Assembly: GCF_013409345.1 (NCBI RefSeq)
Contig: NZ_JACCBB010000001.1
Location: 2,356,001 to 2,420,000, forward strand
Reading direction: 5' to 3'
Source: Kineococcus aurantiacus
GTDB taxonomy: Bacteria > Actinomycetota > Actinomycetes > Actinomycetales > Kineococcaceae
Length of the DNA: 64,000 bases
Position numbers and translations under genes: made by a program. The notes under the pieces are model-generated. The model did not search any database, was not told where the DNA came from, and saw nothing but the letters and a program-made list of their open reading frames with translations. Position 1 is the first letter of the stretch; the number at the start of each line of letters is the position of its first letter. Positions 52,903-61,520 of this stretch are shown here, piece by piece.

Positions 52903-54069
52903 TCAGGAGGGGCGGACCGCCCCGTACAGCCCCGGCATCGCCACCCCCGCCACCCGCACGACGTCGCCGCTGTGGGGGGCGTGCAGGACCTTCCCGCCGC
53001 CCAGGTACAGCGCGACGTGGTGGATCGTCGAGGGGTCGGCGCCGCTGGCGTAGAAGACCAGGTCACCGGGTTGCAGCCGGTCCAGCGGGACCTTCGGCAG
53101 CGCCGCGTACTGCTGGCGGGACGTGCGGGGGATCGCGGTGCCCGCCTGCGCGTACGCCCACTGCGTCAGCCCGGAGCAGTCGAACGTCGCGGGGCCGGTC
53201 GCGCCCCAGACGTAGGCCGCGCCCTGGCGGGTGGAGGCCGCGGCGATGGCGGCCCGCGCGGTGGCCGTGGCCCCGTCCGTAGCCCCGTCCGTGATCTCGT
53301 CCGTGGCCCCGCTGGTGACCCCGGCGGTGGTGGCCGCGGGCGTCGCCGCGTCCGCGACGCCCGCCGCGGCGGCCCGCTCGGCGGCCGCGGCCAGCGCGGC
53401 CCGCCGGGCCCGCTCCTCCTCGGCGGCCACGGCCCGCGCGAGCGCCGCGTCCGCGTCGGCCAGCAGCCGCTGCTCGGCGTCCAGCGCCCGCGCCACCCGC
53501 TGCTGCGCCTGCGCGGCGGCGGCCTGCGCGGCGACCTGCGCCGCGCGCACCTCCCGCAGGTGCTCCTCGGCGGCCCGCGCCGCCTCCCGCGCGCCCGCGG
53601 CCCGGTCCACCGTCGCGGTGTCGTCGCCGACGACGGCCGCGGCGAGCGCCGCGTCCCGCGCCGCCGTCGAGGCCCCGTCGAGGTCGCCGCCGGCCAGCAG
53701 CCCCAGGCCCACCGGCAGGCTCACCGCCAGGCCCGGGCCCGCCATGTACAGCGACCGCACGCGGCGGGTCGCCTCCGCGCCCGCGCGGGTGCTCGCGCCC
53801 TCCGCGGAGTCCAGCACCGACCGCGCGCGCACCTCCCGCGCGGCGGCGTCCCGCACGTCCTCGACGGCCGTGTCGTACGCCTCGGTCGCGATCGACTGCT
53901 GCACCCGCAGCGCCTCGACGCGCGTGCGCAGCGCGTCGGCCCGCGCCGCCAGCGCCCCGCTCGTGGGCGTGCCCGGGTCGGCGGTGGGGTCGGCGTGGGC
54001 ACCCGTCGCGGGCACTCCGAGCGCGAGCACCAGCGCTGCCGCCGCCACGACCCCCCGGACCCTCGTCAC
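52903..54069 (-). CDS. NlpC/P60 family peptidoglycan hydrolase with coiled-coil N-terminus
   Basis: A 388-residue secreted protein: signal peptide (VRGVVAAAALVLALGVPATGAHA), Ala/Arg-rich coiled coil (about residues 40-245), Thr/Ala linker and a C-terminal NlpC/P60 endopeptidase domain. The catalytic Cys lies in TFDCSGLTQWAYAQAG, His in HHVALYLGGGKVLHAP. It should cleave peptide stems, as RipA-type enzymes do. The coiled coil resembles the autoinhibitory domain of such hydrolases. GTG at 54069 starts at the signal peptide. It diverges from murJ with an 89-bp gap, so the two envelope genes may share a control region. Confidence 0.9.
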   Translation of the reverse strand: MTRVRGVVAAAALVLALGVPATGAHADPTADPGTPTSGALAARADALRTRVEALRVQQSIATEAYDTAVEDVRDAAAREVRARSVLDSAEGASTRAGAEATRRVRSLYMAGPGLAVSLPVGLGLLAGGDLDGASTAARDAALAAAVVGDDTATVDRAAGAREAARAAEEHLREVRAAQVAAQAAAAQAQQRVARALDAEQRLLADADAALARAVAAEEERARRAALAAAAERAAAAGVADAATPAATTAGVTSGATDEITDGATDGATATARAAIAAASTRQGAAYVWGATGPATFDCSGLTQWAYAQAGTAIPRTSRQQYAALPKVPLDRLQPGDLVFYASGADPSTIHHVALYLGGGKVLHAPHSGDVVRVAGVAMPGLYGAVRPS

Positions 54070-54158
54070 CGTCGATGGGTCGTCACCGCGTGTGAAGACC
54101 TTGACCGGACCGGGGACGCGGTGACCCGGACGGCGCACCCATCGGCGACCATCGACCC

Positions 54159-55838
54159 GTGAGCGCCACCCCCCAGAAGACCGCCCCCGACGAGTCCGGG
54201 GCCTCCCTGGCCCGGTCCAGCGCGCTGATGGCGAGCGGGACGCTGGTCTCGCGGGTGCTCGGGTTCGTGCGCGTGGCCCTGCTGGCCGCCGCCGTCGGCG
54301 GGACCGCCGGGGGCGTCGGCGGGCAGGTCTTCGACGTCGCCAACAAGGCGCCGAACAACTTCTACATCCTCGTCGCGGGCGGGGTGCTGAACGCCGTCCT
54401 CGTCCCGCAGATCGTCAAGGCGTTCCGGCTGCCCGACGGCGGCAAGGAGTTCGTCGACCGCCTCGTCACCCTCGCGCTGCTGGTCATGGCCGCGGCCACC
54501 GTGGTCGTCACCGCCGCCGCCCCGCTCGTCGTGCGGCTGTACGCCGAGCGGTGGGACGACGACTGGCTGGCCCTGGGGACCGCGATGGCCTTCTGGTGCC
54601 TGCCGCAGGTCTTCTTCTACGGCCTCTACACGGTGCTGGGCCAGGTCCTCAACGCCCGCGGCAGCTTCGGCCCCTTCATGTGGGCGCCCGTCGTCAACAA
54701 CGTCGTCGCCATCGGCGGCACCGTCGCCTTCCTGGCCCTGTACCCGCGCGGGGAGGACCTCACGGCGACGCAGTGGACGCCGGGGATGGTCGCGCTGCTG
54801 GCCGGCACCGCCACCGCGGGCGTGGCGGTGCAGGCGCTGGTCCTGCTGTGGCCGCTGCACCGCGTCGGCTTCCGGTACCGGCCCCGGTTCGGCTTCCGCG
54901 GGATGGGGCTGGGCAGCGCCGGGCGCGTCGCCGGGTGGACCTTCGCCGGGGTGGCCGTCGGGCAGCTCGCGTTCATCCCCACGTCCAAGGTCATGACCTC
55001 GGCCGGGTACGCCCTCAACGCCGCGCACGTCGACGGCGCCTCGGGCAACTCCTACAGCTACGCCTTCCTGCTGTTCATGCTCCCGCACTCGCTGGTCGCG
55101 GTCTCGCTGGTGACGGCCCTGTTCACCCGGCTGAGCCGGTCGGCCGTCGCGGGTGACGTCGCCGCGGTCCGCCGCGACTTCTCCTCCGGGGCCCGCACCG
55201 TCGCCGCCGCCGGGGCCCTGGCCACCGCCGCGTTCCTGTCCTTGGGACCGGCCGTCGGCGGCGCCATGTTCGAGGCCCACCCCATCGGGCAGGTGCTCGT
55301 CGCCATGACCGTCGGGCTGGTCCCCTTCAGCGTGACCTACCTGGTCCAGCGCGTCTTCTACGCCTACGAGGACGCCCGGACCCCCTTCGTCGTGCAGGTC
55401 GTCGTGGCCCTGGTCACCACGGCCGGCAACGTCGTGATCCACCTCGCGGTGCCCCCGCAGTGGCAGGTCGTCGCCATCGGCGCCTCGATGAGCGTGGCCA
55501 ACGTCGTCGGCTGCGTCCTGGGGCTGACCCTGCTGCGGCGCCGCTTCCGGGCCCTCGACGGCGGGGGCCTCGACGGGTACCTGCTGCTGCGCACCCTCGT
55601 GCGCCTGCTGCTCATCACGGCCGTCTCGACCGCCGTCGGGTTCGCCGTCGCCCGCGGCGGGGCCCTCCTCGGCCAGGGGCGGCTGGTCGACCTCGCCGTC
55701 GTCCTCGTCGGCGGGGTCCTCGTGCTCGTCGTCTTCACCGCGCTGTGCCGGGTCATGCGGGTGCGCGAGCTGGAGGACCTCGTCGCCCCGCTACTTCGCC
55801 GGCTCCCCGGAGCCGGACGGGGCGTCGGTCGGCGCTGA
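54159..55838 (+). CDS. murJ: Lipid II flippase MurJ, without C-terminal pseudokinase
   Basis: A 559-residue polytopic membrane protein of the MurJ/MviN family, with about 14 helices. The N terminus SLARSSALMASGTLVSRVLGFVRVALLAAAVG (about residues 17-48), NKAPNNFYILVAGGVLNAVLVPQIVKA and SYAFLLFMLPHSLVAVSLVTALFTRLSR are diagnostic. It moves lipid II across the membrane for wall synthesis. The protein ends at the helical core with a short basic tail (LRRLPGAGRGVGRR). Its last 48 bp overlap the convergent DUF6049 gene. Confidence 0.95.
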   Translation: MSATPQKTAPDESGASLARSSALMASGTLVSRVLGFVRVALLAAAVGGTAGGVGGQVFDVANKAPNNFYILVAGGVLNAVLVPQIVKAFRLPDGGKEFVDRLVTLALLVMAAATVVVTAAAPLVVRLYAERWDDDWLALGTAMAFWCLPQVFFYGLYTVLGQVLNARGSFGPFMWAPVVNNVVAIGGTVAFLALYPRGEDLTATQWTPGMVALLAGTATAGVAVQALVLLWPLHRVGFRYRPRFGFRGMGLGSAGRVAGWTFAGVAVGQLAFIPTSKVMTSAGYALNAAHVDGASGNSYSYAFLLFMLPHSLVAVSLVTALFTRLSRSAVAGDVAAVRRDFSSGARTVAAAGALATAAFLSLGPAVGGAMFEAHPIGQVLVAMTVGLVPFSVTYLVQRVFYAYEDARTPFVVQVVVALVTTAGNVVIHLAVPPQWQVVAIGASMSVANVVGCVLGLTLLRRRFRALDGGGLDGYLLLRTLVRLLLITAVSTAVGFAVARGGALLGQGRLVDLAVVLVGGVLVLVVFTALCRVMRVRELEDLVAPLLRRLPGAGRGVGRR

Positions 55839-58022
55839 GCCGGACGGGGCGCCGGACGGCGCCGAGCCGGACGCCGGCCCACCGACGAGGGCGTGCTCGG
55901 CCTCGTCGACCCGCCGCCGGCCCCGGCGGAACGCCCGCACCAGCCCCACGACGAGCAGCGCCGCCGCACCGCCGCCGACGACCCCGCTGATCCAGCCCTC
56001 CACGTCCGCGCGCACGTTCAGCCGGATCTCCACCGGCCGCCCGATGGCGCTGCCCGCGGGCGTGCGCAGCTGCGCCTCCACGACGACCGACCCGTTGGCC
56101 AGCGCCCGCACCGGCACCGCCACCCGGGCCTGGCTGCGGGCGGCGACGGTCTGCCGCGGCACCGCGTCCAGCTGCACCCGCGCCGTCCGGGGCCGCAGCA
56201 CCAGGTCCACCTGGACGGGGACGTCGAGCTCGTTGACGACCGTGATGGGCAGCTCGCTGCGCTCGGCGGCGAGGTTGCGCACGCTGCCCGCGGCGATGCT
56301 CACCCCGGCCGTGAGGGCCTCCACGGCGCTCGCGAGCCGGGCGCGGGCGGTGGGCAGCTCGCCGACGTGCCCGCGCCAGGACACCCCGAGCAGCACCAGC
56401 GCGGCGTGCTGCCGGGACAGCAGGCCCGCGTCGAGCCCGGAGCCGGGCAGGGCGGTGGCGAAGTCGTCGACCGCGGCGAGGGCCCCGGCGACGCCGGCGA
56501 CGTGCGCGGCGGGCAGCGCGGCGCGGGCGGTGGCGGCCGGGACCTGCGGCGCGGACCGCTCCACGCCGGGCACCGGGGTGTCCAGGAGGTCGGTGAGGGG
56601 CTGCCAGGCGGCCCAGCCGGAGGACTCGACGTCGCCGACGAGGGCGGCCAGGTCCCCGGCCGCGGGCGCGAAGCTGCGGGGGGCGACGAGGAGCTGCCCG
56701 CGCGGGTCGCTGGGGCGCTGCAGCGTCGTGGTGGCGGCCTCGGCGATGAGCCGCTGGCGGACCAGGACGACCTGGTCGGGGTCGTCGGCGTCGGCGAGCA
56801 CCGAGGACAGGGTCCGGTCGGCGACGAGGACCTCGACGGAGGTGTCGAGCACGTCGACGCGGGCCCGGCCGGCGGGGGTGTAGGTGAGGTCGGCGTCGGG
56901 GGGCAGGCACTCGTCGTCGAGGACGACGGTGCTCGCGCCGCCGCCGAGGCACAGCGCGAGCAGGTCCTCGTCGGCGGCCTCGTCGGCGGGCCAGGCGACG
57001 TCGGTGCGCACGAGGGCGCCGGTGAGGCCGTCGAGGGCGCCGTCGGCGGCCCGGGTGGCGCGGTCCAGGAGGTCGGTGCCGTCGGCGCTGCGGTCCAGGG
57101 CGGCCAGGTCGGGGTCGCCGAAGGGCAGCCCCAGCACGACGCGGCCGGCGGCGGCGGCGACGAGGTCGTCGCGCCAGTCCGACAGGGTGCGGGTGCTGTC
57201 GTCGGTGGCCTGCTCGGTGGTCTGCTCGGTGGTCTGCCCGGTGGCCTGCGCGGTGGCGGGGTCGCCGGGGCCGGGGGTCTGCGCGCCGGCCGGTGCGGCG
57301 TCCGCGCCCGCGGTCAGGGCCGGGTCCAGCGCCCACGCCACGCGCGGGTCGGCGCCGCTGCCGGCGACGAGGGCCGCCAGCCGGTCCCGGACCGCCTGCG
57401 CGAGCCCGTCGGCGGACCCGTCGCGGCCCGCGACGAGGGGCAGCAGCAGGGTCAGGGGGGTCGCGGTGGCGCCCTGGGGCGCGGCGGAGACGAGGAAGGT
57501 GCGGGCCACGCCGACGCGGCCGGAGTCGTCGGAGACCTCCACAGCGGCCAGGTGCGCACCGGCCCCGCCGCCCAGGGACGCCGCGGGCAGGGTCAGCAGC
57601 ACCTCGGCCCGCCCGCCGGGGTCGAGCCGGCCGGACCCGACGGCGACGTCGTCGGAGCTGGCCGAGGAGCGGGTGATGGAGGCCCGGTCCGACGCGCGCG
57701 CCCACTGGTCCAGGGCGGTGCGGGCCACGGTGGGGGAGCGCTGGGCCACCAGCCGGGCGGTGAGGCCGGCCAGGGAGGCGGTGCCGCGGTGCTCGACGCG
57801 GGCCCGGACGGTGACCACGGACCGGGCCGGGTCGGCCGCGGAGTAGGCCGTTGGGGTGACCTCGAGCAGGACGACGCGCAGCGGCAGCGCGGCCGTCGCG
57901 GCCGTCGCCGTCGCGGTGGGGCGGGCCCGGGCCTGCGCGGCACCCGGGGCGCCGAGGACCAGCCCGCCGGCGGCGAGTCCCGTCAGCAGCCCCCGACGCG
58001 TCACGGGGTGCCGGCGGGTCAC
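55791..58022 (-). CDS. DUF6049 family secreted/membrane protein (Rv3909-like)
   Basis: A 743-residue protein: a twin-arginine-like N terminus (TRRGLLTGLAAGGLVLGAPGAAQARA), a long extracytoplasmic region and a C-terminal helix (WISGVVGGGAAALLVVGLVRAF, about residues 670-691) followed by a basic stop and a low-complexity tail SGSAPSGAPSGSAPTDAPSG. It matches the position and architecture of mycobacterial Rv3909, next to mviN and mutT4. Function unknown; a link to wall or lipid II metabolism is inferred from context. GTG overlaps the Nudix gene stop (GTGA). The tail codons overlap murJ. Confidence 0.88.
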   Translation of the reverse strand: MTRRHPVTRRGLLTGLAAGGLVLGAPGAAQARARPTATATAATAALPLRVVLLEVTPTAYSAADPARSVVTVRARVEHRGTASLAGLTARLVAQRSPTVARTALDQWARASDRASITRSSASSDDVAVGSGRLDPGGRAEVLLTLPAASLGGGAGAHLAAVEVSDDSGRVGVARTFLVSAAPQGATATPLTLLLPLVAGRDGSADGLAQAVRDRLAALVAGSGADPRVAWALDPALTAGADAAPAGAQTPGPGDPATAQATGQTTEQTTEQATDDSTRTLSDWRDDLVAAAAGRVVLGLPFGDPDLAALDRSADGTDLLDRATRAADGALDGLTGALVRTDVAWPADEAADEDLLALCLGGGASTVVLDDECLPPDADLTYTPAGRARVDVLDTSVEVLVADRTLSSVLADADDPDQVVLVRQRLIAEAATTTLQRPSDPRGQLLVAPRSFAPAAGDLAALVGDVESSGWAAWQPLTDLLDTPVPGVERSAPQVPAATARAALPAAHVAGVAGALAAVDDFATALPGSGLDAGLLSRQHAALVLLGVSWRGHVGELPTARARLASAVEALTAGVSIAAGSVRNLAAERSELPITVVNELDVPVQVDLVLRPRTARVQLDAVPRQTVAARSQARVAVPVRALANGSVVVEAQLRTPAGSAIGRPVEIRLNVRADVEGWISGVVGGGAAALLVVGLVRAFRRGRRRVDEAEHALVGGPASGSAPSGAPSGSAPTDAPSGSGEPAK

Positions 58023-58495
58023 GCCAGTTCGCCCAGCCGCAGCGTCGCCGCCGTGGCGGCGCGCCGTTCGTTGGGGAAGGCGAGCCGCTCGCCGAGGTCG
58101 CTGAAGGGGATCCACTCGACGTCCACGGCCTCGGCGTCGGGGTCGTTCTCGACGGTCAGGGACCCGCCGACGGCCTTGAGCAGGAAGAGGTGGACGACCT
58201 TGTGGATGCGCCGGCCGTCGGCGGAGAACCAGTAGTCGATGCTGCCGAGGGTCTCGACGACCTCGCCGCGGATGCCGGTCTCCTCCTCGATCTCGCGCAC
58301 CGCGGCCTGCTCGAGGGTCTCCTCGCCCTCCAGGTGCCCCTTGGGCAGGCACCACTCGGCGCGGCCGGCGCGGTTGAGGCGGCAGATGACGGCGGCGCGG
58401 GGCACCCCGGTGGACAGGTCGACGACGAGCCCACCCGAGGAGGTCTCCTGCACGGTGGGCAACCGCCGACGCGGCTCCCGGGCAGGCTTGACCAT
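58019..58495 (-). CDS. Nudix hydrolase (MutT4-like)
   Basis: A 158-residue Nudix protein. The Nudix box GHLEGEETLEQAAVREIEEETGI is at about residues 53-75, with all catalytic Glu residues intact. The N terminus is basic (KPAREPRRRLP). The actual substrate (oxidised nucleotide, ADP-ribose, other) is unknown; synteny suggests mutT4. It starts 33 bp from the divergent cca gene and its stop overlaps the DUF6049 start. Confidence 0.93.
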   Translation of the reverse strand: MVKPAREPRRRLPTVQETSSGGLVVDLSTGVPRAAVICRLNRAGRAEWCLPKGHLEGEETLEQAAVREIEEETGIRGEVVETLGSIDYWFSADGRRIHKVVHLFLLKAVGGSLTVENDPDAEAVDVEWIPFSDLGERLAFPNERRAATAATLRLGELA

Positions 58496-58527
58496 CGGCT
58501 CACTGTAGCCAGCGCCGGTGGCGTCTC

Positions 58528-60060
58528 ATGGCAGGCTTGTACCCCGTGCTGCACGAGGAGTCCCACCAGGCCCGTCCCGCCGACCCCGGAGCCGCCCTGG
58601 AGCGGGCGCTGGACGAGGCGCGGGCCCGGGCCGTCGCGGCCCTGGAGCCCGTGATGCCGCTGCTGGTGGACCTCGGCCGGGTCTTCGAGACCGCCGGTTT
58701 CGAGCTGTCCCTCGTGGGCGGGCCGGTGCGCGACGCGTTCCTGGGCCGCCGCTCCTCGGACCTGGACTTCACGACCGACGCCCGCCCCGACGACACCGTG
58801 GCGCTGCTGAGGGCCTGGGGCGACGCCTACTGGGAGATCGGCCGCGACTTCGGCACCATCGGCGCCCGGAAGAAGGACCTCGTCGTGGAGGTCACGACGT
58901 ACCGCTCGGAGAGCTACGACGCCGCCTCCCGCAAGCCGGAGGTCTCCTACGGCGACGACCTCGTCGGGGACCTGTCCCGGCGCGACTTCACCGTCAACGC
59001 GATGGCCCTGCGGCTGCCGTCGCTGGACTTCGCCGACCCCCACGACGGGTTGAAGGACCTCGCCGCGGGGCTCCTGCGCACCCCCGGGACCGCGGAGCAG
59101 TCGTTCTCCGACGACCCGCTGCGGATGATGCGTGCGGCGCGGTTCGCGGCGCAGCTGGGGCTGCGGGTGGCGCCGGAGATCACGGAGGCGATGACGGCGA
59201 TGGCCGACCGCATCGCCATCGTCTCGGCCGAGCGGGTGCGGGTGGAGCTGGAGAAGCTGCTCGTCGCGCCGGACCCGGTGGCGGGTCTGCGGATCCTCGT
59301 GGAGACGGGCCTGGCCCAGCACGTCCTGCCGGAGCTGCCCGCGCTGCAGCTGGAGATCGACGAGCACCACCGGCACAAGGACGTCTACGAGCACTCGCTG
59401 ACGGTGCTGGAGCAGGCGATGGCCCTGGAGACCGACGGCCCGGACCTGCTGCTGCGGCTGGCGGCGCTGCTGCACGACATCGGCAAGCCCCGCACCCGCC
59501 GGTTCGAGGAGGGCGGCGGGGTGAGCTTCCACCACCACGAGGTCGTCGGCGCGAAGATGGTGGCGAAGCGGCTGAAGGCGCTGCGCTTCGACAACGACAC
59601 GGTCAAGGCCGTCGCGCGGCTGACGGAGCTGCACCTGCGCTTCCACGGGTACGGCGACGGGGAGTGGACCGACTCGGCGGTGCGCCGGTACGTCACGGAC
59701 GCGGGCCCGCTGCTGCCGCGGCTGCACCGGCTGACCCGCAGCGACTGCACGACCCGCAACGTGCGCAAGGCGCGGCGGCTGTCGGCGGCCTACGACGACC
59801 TCGAGGCGCGCATCGAGCGGCTGCGCGAGCAGGAGGAGCTCGACGCGGTCCGCCCCGACCTCGACGGCAACCAGATCATGGCGCTGCTGGGCATCGGGCC
59901 CTCGCGCGTGGTGGGCCGCGCCTACCAGCACCTGCTGGGGCTGCGGATGGACCGCGGGCCGCTGGGGGCGCAGGAGGCCGAGGCCGAGCTGCGGGCGTGG
60001 TGGGCGCAGCAGCCGGAGTCCGCGCAGGCCCCGGGGACCCCGGGCTCCCCGCAGGGCTGA
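58528..60060 (+). CDS. cca: CCA tRNA nucleotidyltransferase (PcnA)
   Basis: A 510-residue class II nucleotidyltransferase that adds or repairs tRNA 3'-CCA. The head motif LVGGPVRDAFLGRRSSDLDFTTDARP is at about residues 63-88, followed by DLSRRDFTVNAMALRL and DPLRMMRAARFAAQLGLR. An HD domain follows (YEHSLTVLEQAM, LLHDIGKPRTR, about 288-340). The two tRNA genes in this window lack an encoded full CCA, so the enzyme is needed. The start lies 33 bp from the divergent Nudix gene. In some actinobacteria it is annotated as PcnA. Confidence 0.96.
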   Translation: MAGLYPVLHEESHQARPADPGAALERALDEARARAVAALEPVMPLLVDLGRVFETAGFELSLVGGPVRDAFLGRRSSDLDFTTDARPDDTVALLRAWGDAYWEIGRDFGTIGARKKDLVVEVTTYRSESYDAASRKPEVSYGDDLVGDLSRRDFTVNAMALRLPSLDFADPHDGLKDLAAGLLRTPGTAEQSFSDDPLRMMRAARFAAQLGLRVAPEITEAMTAMADRIAIVSAERVRVELEKLLVAPDPVAGLRILVETGLAQHVLPELPALQLEIDEHHRHKDVYEHSLTVLEQAMALETDGPDLLLRLAALLHDIGKPRTRRFEEGGGVSFHHHEVVGAKMVAKRLKALRFDNDTVKAVARLTELHLRFHGYGDGEWTDSAVRRYVTDAGPLLPRLHRLTRSDCTTRNVRKARRLSAAYDDLEARIERLREQEELDAVRPDLDGNQIMALLGIGPSRVVGRAYQHLLGLRMDRGPLGAQEAEAELRAWWAQQPESAQAPGTPGSPQG

Positions 60061-60070
60061 GGCGTCCCAG

Positions 60071-60115
60071 CCCCCGGGAGTCGGCCCCCCGGGAGTCGGC
60101 CCCCCGGGAGTCAGG
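60071..60115. repeat. 15-bp tandem repeat, three copies
   Basis: CCCCCGGGAGTCGGC is repeated at 60071, 60086 and 60101 (third copy ends TCAGG). It fills the gap between cca and the convergent sensor kinase and runs into the end of the kinase gene. The CCCCCGGG core is palindromic, so it may help terminate both transcripts. Confidence 0.85.
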
Positions 60116-61517
60116 CCCGCGGGAGCGTCAGCACGAGGACGGCCCCGCCGGGCAGGTCCGGCGGCAGGTCCGGGTCGGCCGGGTCCACGCACCGCAGGTC
60201 CCCGCCGCCGGACCGGGCCAGCCCGCGCGAGATCGACAGGCCCAGCCCCGCGCCGCCGTCGCCCGCGCGCGCGGGGTCCAGCCGCACGAGGCGGTCGAAG
60301 ACGCGCTCGCGGTCGGCCACCGCGATGCCCGGTCCGCCGTCGGCGACGACGACGCGCCCCCACCCGGCCGACCGGTCCACGGTGACGACGACGGGCCCGG
60401 CGGGTGCGGCCCGCCACGCGTTGGACAGCAGGTTCACCAGGACCCGGCGCACGTGGTCGGGGTCGGCGACGACCTCGACCGCACCGTCGGCCCCGTCGGC
60501 CGCGCCGTCGGCTGAGGGGGTCCGCACGCTCACGCCCCGCCCGAGGGGGCCGGCCTCCCCGACCGCGGCGCGGACCAGCGGGGCCAGGCCGGTGCGGACG
60601 GTCCGGGGCTGCAGCTCCTCCAGCCGCGACACCGACAGCAGGTCCGTCACGAGCTGGGCCGCCCGCCGCGCCTCCCGCACGATGCGGACCGCGGCCTCCT
60701 CGCGCCGGCGCCGGTCCGGCCCCTCGCCGGTGTCCAGCAGCAGCCGCTCGGCCGCCGCGGTGACCGCGGCCAGCGGGGTCCGCAGGTCGTGGGCGACGTC
60801 GGACAGGAAGCGCTGCATCCGGTCCCGCGAGCGCGTGGCCCGCTCCTCGGCCCCCTCCAGGGAGTCGATCATGCGGTCGAAGGCGGCCGCCGTGCGGCCC
60901 AGCTCGGTGTCCGCGCGGTCCGGGTCCAGCCGCCGGCCGCGGTCGCCGTCGGCGATCGAGCGGGCCGTGGCCGTCATGGTGTCCAGCGGCGCCAGGGCCC
61001 GGCCCAGCAGCACCCACGACGCCACGACGGCCAGGAGCAGACCCGTGAGCGCCCCGAGCAGCATCGAGCGGCGGAACTGGGCGAGGGCGTCCTCGACGGG
61101 GCGCAGCGACGTCGTCAGGACGAGGACCCGGTCGCCGGCGAGGGTCCGCCGCGTGCGCAGCAGCTCCCCGTCCTGCACCACGGCGGCCCCCGGCCCGGCC
61201 GCGGGAGCCCGCCCCGGACCGCCCGCGGGTCCGGGGGGCCCGCCCGCCGGACCGGGGGTGCCGACGACCGTGCCGTCCCCGCTCTCCAGCTCGGCCCGCG
61301 CCCCCGCGGTCGCGAGCCGGTCCACGAGCGTCTGGTCGTCGACCGTGCCGTCGAGCTGCACGCCCAGCTCGGCGAGGGAGGACAACCGCGCGCGGGCGTC
61401 GCCGCGCAGCCGCGAGCCCAGGTCGGCGTCGACGAACACCCCGACGGCGAGCAGCAGCGCCGCCAGGACCGCCGTCGCGACGGCGACCACCCGGCGGCGC
61501 AGAGAGACCGTGCGCAC
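60111..61517 (-). CDS. HAMP sensor histidine kinase
   Basis: A 468-residue membrane sensor kinase: helix 1 (about residues 10-30), a periplasmic region of about 120 residues containing a Gly/Pro-rich insert (about 88-110), helix 2 (151-172), HAMP (172-224), the H-box FLSDVAHDLRTPLAAV with phospho-acceptor His243, N-box LVNLLSNAW and G-boxes VADGGPGIAVADRE and GGAGLGLSISRGLA. It pairs with the OmpR-type regulator encoded just upstream, 3 bp apart. The signal is unknown. GTG or ATG start at 61517. Confidence 0.95.
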   Translation of the reverse strand: MRTVSLRRRVVAVATAVLAALLLAVGVFVDADLGSRLRGDARARLSSLAELGVQLDGTVDDQTLVDRLATAGARAELESGDGTVVGTPGPAGGPPGPAGGPGRAPAAGPGAAVVQDGELLRTRRTLAGDRVLVLTTSLRPVEDALAQFRRSMLLGALTGLLLAVVASWVLLGRALAPLDTMTATARSIADGDRGRRLDPDRADTELGRTAAAFDRMIDSLEGAEERATRSRDRMQRFLSDVAHDLRTPLAAVTAAAERLLLDTGEGPDRRRREEAAVRIVREARRAAQLVTDLLSVSRLEELQPRTVRTGLAPLVRAAVGEAGPLGRGVSVRTPSADGAADGADGAVEVVADPDHVRRVLVNLLSNAWRAAPAGPVVVTVDRSAGWGRVVVADGGPGIAVADRERVFDRLVRLDPARAGDGGAGLGLSISRGLARSGGGDLRCVDPADPDLPPDLPGGAVLVLTLPRA

Positions 61518-61520
61518 CGC

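Noticed and set aside
60071-60115. CRISPR-like repeats
   Set aside because: The 15-bp units are directly adjacent with no spacers.
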